In this document: one piece after another, positions 60,598 to 64,000 of the stretch | Layout of the letters: each line of letters opens with the position of its first letter | How positions within the stretch are numbered: the first letter of the stretch is position 1 | From: Kluyvera intermedia | GTDB lineage: Bacteria > Pseudomonadota > Gammaproteobacteria > Enterobacterales > Enterobacteriaceae | Direction of reading: 5' to 3' | NCBI RefSeq assembly: GCF_034424175.1 | Contig: NZ_CP139986.1 | Span: forward strand, 4,588,001-4,652,000 | DNA: 64,000 bases | Notes under the pieces: model-generated | Told to the model about the DNA's origin: nothing | What the model saw: only the letters and a program-made list of their open reading frames with translations | The model's database searches: none | Program-made: the position numbers and the translations under genes

Positions 60598-63500
60598 ATG
60601 CAGGTCAGCAGAAGACAGTTCTTTAAGATCTGCGCTGGCGGTATGGCAGGAACCACGGCAGCGGCGCTGGGCTTTGCCCCGGGCATCGCACTCGCGGAAA
60701 CACGGCAGTACAAGTTGCTGCGCACCCGTGAGACTCGTAACACCTGCACTTACTGCTCTGTCGGTTGTGGGCTATTGATGTATAGCCTCGGCGACGGCGC
60801 AAAAAACGCAAAAGCCTCGATTTTCCATATCGAAGGGGACCCGGATCACCCGGTTAACCGTGGCGCACTGTGCCCGAAAGGCGCAGGCCTGGTGGACTTT
60901 ATCCACTCAGAAAGCCGTCTGAAGCATCCTGAATACCGCGCACCAGGCTCCGATAAATGGCAGAAAATCAGTTGGGATGAAGCGTTTGATCGCATCGCCA
61001 AACTGATGAAAGCTGACCGTGACGCCAACTTTATTGAAAAGAACGATGCCGGGACTACCGTCAACCGTTGGTTGACCACCGGTATGCTGTGCGCATCGGC
61101 ATCCAGTAACGAAACCGGATTTTTAACCCAGAAATTTACGCGCGCGCTCGGTATGCTCGCGGTCGACAACCAAGCACGTGTCTGACACGGACCAACGGTA
61201 GCAAGTCTTGCTCCAACATTTGGTCGCGGTGCGATGACCAACCACTGGGTCGACATCAAGAACGCCAACCTCATCGTGGTGATGGGCGGTAACGCCGCAG
61301 AAGCTCACCCAGTTGGGTTCCGCTGGGCGATGGAAGCCAAAATCCACAACGGCGCGAAGCTGATAGTTATCGATCCCCGCTTTACGCGTACCGCGTCGGT
61401 GGCAGATTTCTACGCCCCTATTCGCTCCGGTACTGACATTACGTTCCTGTCAGGCGTCATGCTGTACCTGTTGAATAATGAAAAATTCAACCGTGAGTAC
61501 ACCGAGGCCTACACCAACGCCAGCCTTATCGTACGTGAAGATTTCAGCTTCGACGACGGCCTGTTCAGCGGCTATGACGCACAGGCGCGTAAGTACGATA
61601 AAACGTCCTGGAACTACGAGCTGGATGAGAACGGTTACGCCAAACGCGATACCACCCTCACCCATCCGCGCTGCGTGTGGAATCTGCTGAAGCAGCATAT
61701 TTCCCGCTACACGCCGGAGATGGTAGAGAATATTTGTGGGACGCCAAAAGCCGACTTCCTCAAAGTCTGTGAATACATCGCAGAAACCAGCGCGCACGAT
61801 AAAACTGCTTCATTCCTGTACGCCCTGGGCTGGACGCAGCACTCCATCGGTTCGCAGAACATCCGTACCATGGCAATGATTCAGCTGCTGCTCGGCAACA
61901 TGGGCATGGCTGGCGGCGGCGTGAACGCCCTGCGTGGTCACTCCAACATTCAGGGGCTGACCGACTTAGGATTGCTGTCGCAAAGCCTGCCAGGCTACAT
62001 GACGTTGCCAAGCGAAAAACAGACTGACCTGCAAACTTACCTCACCGCCAGCACGCCAAAACCGCTGCTGGAAGGCCAGGTGAACTACTGGGGCAATTAC
62101 CCGAAATTCTTCGTCTCAATGATGAAGACCTTCTATGGCGATAAAGCCACGGCTGAAAACAGCTGGGGCTTTGACTGGTTGCCGAAGTGGGATAAAGGGT
62201 ACGACGTGCTGCAGTACTTCGAGATGATGAAAGAGGGCCAGGTCAACGGTTATCTCTGCCAGGGCTTTAACCCGGTTGCCTCATTCCCGAACAAAAACAA
62301 AACGGTCGCAGCGCTTTCGAAACTGAAATACCTGGTGACCATCGACCCACTCAACACCGAAACGTCGACGTTCTGGCAGAACCACGGTGAGTCTAACGAT
62401 GTTGATCCGTCGAAAATCCAGACCGAAGTGTTCCGTCTGCCATCCACCTGTTTCGCCGAAGAGAACGGTTCTATCGTTAACTCCGGTCGCTGGTTGCAGT
62501 GGCACTGGAAAGGCGCTGACGGCCCAGGGGAGGCGGTAACCGACGGCCAAATTCTCGCCGGTATCTTCTTACGCCTGCGTAAAATGTACGCTGAAGAAGG
62601 CGGCCCGGCACCTGAGCAGGTGCTGAACATGAGCTGGAACTACTCAACGCCGGAAGAACCTGCGTCTGAGGAAGTGGCGATGGAAAACAACGGTAAAGCG
62701 CTGGCCGATATTATCGACCCAGCCACCGGAGCGGTCATCGTCAAGAAAGGCCAGCAGCTCAGTTCGTTTGCTCAATTGCGTGATGACGGCACCACCGCCA
62801 GCGGCTGCTGGATCTTTGCCGGTAGCTGGACGCCTGACGGTAACCAGATGGCGCGTCGCGATAACGCCGACCCATCCGGCCTTGGCAACACGCTGGGCTG
62901 GGCCTGGGCTTGGCCGCTGAACCGCCGCATTCTGTATAACCGCGCTTCCGCAGACCCACAGGGCAAACCGTGGGATCCAAAACGCCAGCTCCTGAAATGG
63001 GACGGCGCGAAGTGGGGCGGTGTCGATATCCCGGACTACAGTGCCGCCGCACCAGGCAGCAACGTCGGGCCGTTTATCATGCAGCCGGAAGGGATGGGAC
63101 GCCTGTTCGCCCTTGATAAGATGGCGGAAGGTCCGTTCCCGGAACACTACGAGCCGTTTGAAACACCGCTGGGGACCAACCCACTGCACCCGAACGTGAT
63201 CTCCAACCCTGCCGCCCGTATCTTTAAAGGCGACAAGGAAGCGTTAGGTACAGCGGATAAGTTCCCGTACGTCGGCACCACCTATCGTCTGACCGAGCAC
63301 TTCCACTACTGGACCAAGCATGCGTTGCTTAACGCTATCGCTCAGCCGGAACAGTTTGTAGAGATTGGCGAAAAACTGGCGAATAAGCTGGGTATTGCCC
63401 ATGGCGATACCGTTAAAGTCTCCTCCAACCGTGGCTATATTAAAGCCAAAGCGGTGGTGACCAAGCGTATTCGCACGTTGAAGGCAGACGGTAAGGATAT

Positions 63501-63648
63501 CGATACCATCGGTATTCCGATCCACTGGGGCTATGAAGGTGTGGCGAAGAAAGGGTTTATTGCCAATACCCTGACACCGTCCGTCGGTGATGCAAACTCG
63601 CAGACGCCGGAGTTTAAGTCCTTCCTCGTGAACGTGGAAAAGGTGTAA
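60598..63648 (+). CDS. fdoG: Formate dehydrogenase-O major subunit (selenoprotein)
   Basis: Periplasmic-facing catalytic subunit, 1016 residues with in-frame TGA at 61183-61185 read as selenocysteine 196, exactly the position in E. coli FdoG/FdnG. A Tat signal (SRRQFFKICAGG) is N-terminal; the 4Fe-4S cluster ligands are Cys50, 53, 57 and 92. The enzyme binds bis-MGD molybdenum and oxidises formate, passing electrons to FdoH and FdoI. The ORF continues without break from the TGA to the C-terminus NVEKV. FdhD encoded next door matures it. Confidence 0.97.
61183..61226 (+). promoter_or_regulatory. SECIS element of fdoG
   Basis: Directly after the TGA, GGTAGCAAGTCTTGCTCC (61197-61214) can fold into a stem with a GUCU loop, the type bound by SelB in bacterial formate dehydrogenase mRNAs. 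The TGACACGG context is the same as in E. coli fdh genes. Confidence 0.85.
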
Positions 63649-63660
63649 CGGAGACGACCT

Positions 63661-64000
63661 ATGGCTTATCAATCACAAGATATTATTCGTCGTTCCGCCA
63701 CTAACGGTTTCACTCCCGCGCCTCAGGCGCGGGATCACCAGGAAGAGGTGGCGAAGCTCATCGACGTCACCACCTGTATTGGCTGTAAAGCCTGTCAGGT
63801 GGCGTGTTCAGAGTGGAACGATATCCGCGATGAAATCGGCAGCAACGTTGGGGTGTACGACAACCCCGCCGATCTGACCGCCAAATCCTGGACGGTGATG
63901 CGCTTCTCGGAAGTTGAGCAAAACGACAAACTGGAGTGGCTCATCCGCAAAGATGGCTGCATGCACTGCGCCGATCCGGGCTGCCTGAAGGCATGTCCGG
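63661..64000 (+). CDS. fdoH: Formate dehydrogenase-O iron-sulfur subunit, 3'-truncated
   Basis: Beta subunit carrying four 4Fe-4S clusters, cut by the window end after about 113 codons. MAYQSQDIIRRSATNGFTPAPQARDHQEEVAKLIDVTTCIGC opens the protein; ferredoxin-like cysteine sets CIGCKACQVAC and CMHCADPGCLKAC are visible. It starts 12 bases after fdoG with GGAGACGACCT ahead. Confidence 0.96.
   Translation, partial: MAYQSQDIIRRSATNGFTPAPQARDHQEEVAKLIDVTTCIGCKACQVACSEWNDIRDEIGSNVGVYDNPADLTAKSWTVMRFSEVEQNDKLEWLIRKDGCMHCADPGCLKACP

Noticed and set aside
61183..61185. Stop codon in fdoG read as evidence of a pseudogene
   Set aside because: The TGA is at the known selenocysteine position and is followed by a SECIS hairpin.
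1..64000. CRISPR array, tRNA or rRNA genes, integrase, transposase, toxin-antitoxin or phage defence genes
   Set aside because: I looked for regularly spaced repeats, tRNA-like cloverleaf ends and mobile-element proteins and found none that I can support.

Overview
The window is chromosomal DNA of a member of the Enterobacteriaceae. Almost every backbone gene matches a known Escherichia coli K-12 protein over its full length, and the order is the E. coli argE-to-fdoH region read in reverse. REP/BIME elements, one ERIC element, MetJ boxes and a CpxQ-type 3' UTR RNA fit the same group. It is not E. coli itself: several E. coli blocks are missing or replaced, and the rhamnose operon carries a lactaldehyde reductase gene. 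The genus cannot be fixed from sequence reading alone; an Enterobacter/Lelliottia/Leclercia/Kluyvera-type organism is plausible.

Layout. 1-4400: 3' part of argE, then ppc, with an ERIC element just before ppc. 4400-11900: AraC regulator yijO and the frw phosphotransferase locus (frwD, frwB, frwC on minus; ptsA, fsaB, gldA on plus); pflDC, which sit between frwD and frwB in E. coli, are absent. 11900-24900: katG, yijE, metF, a four-gene insertion (PTS EIICB, LacI-type regulator, LysR regulator, carboxymuconolactone-decarboxylase-like protein), metL, metB and metJ. 24985-31412: a carbohydrate island with invertase cscA, a frameshifted cscB-type permease, repressor cscR, a tiny 26-codon gene under an apparent CRP site, a GPH sugar transporter and a KdgM-type porin. 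31826-40212: rpmE, priA, cytR, ftsN, hslV, hslU, menA, rraA. 40289-48032: pfkA, fieF, cpxP (with CpxQ), cpxRA, yiiM, sodA, rhaT. 48038-55435: rhaR, rhaS, rhaBAD, fucO-like, rhaM. 55532-59217: RafY-like porin, XRE-cupin regulator, azlCD, BhsA-family small protein. 59346-64000: fdhD, selenoprotein gene fdoG, start of fdoH.

How it fits together. Many genes are housekeeping: methionine biosynthesis under MetJ, envelope stress (Cpx), oxidative stress (katG, sodA), proteolysis (HslUV), replication restart (PriA), division (FtsN), glycolysis and anaplerosis (PfkA, Ppc), and aerobic formate dehydrogenase. The variable parts are mostly sugar uptake systems inserted between conserved genes: frw, the MalX-like PTS, csc, GPH/KdgM and the RafY-like porin.

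The points most worth following are the CRP-linked tiny ORF at 28951-29031, the frameshift in the sucrose-type permease, and the direct rraA-pfkA junction. At that junction E. coli has zapB-glpFKX-fpr-...-tpiA-cdh-sbp. I found no clearly new multi-gene system.
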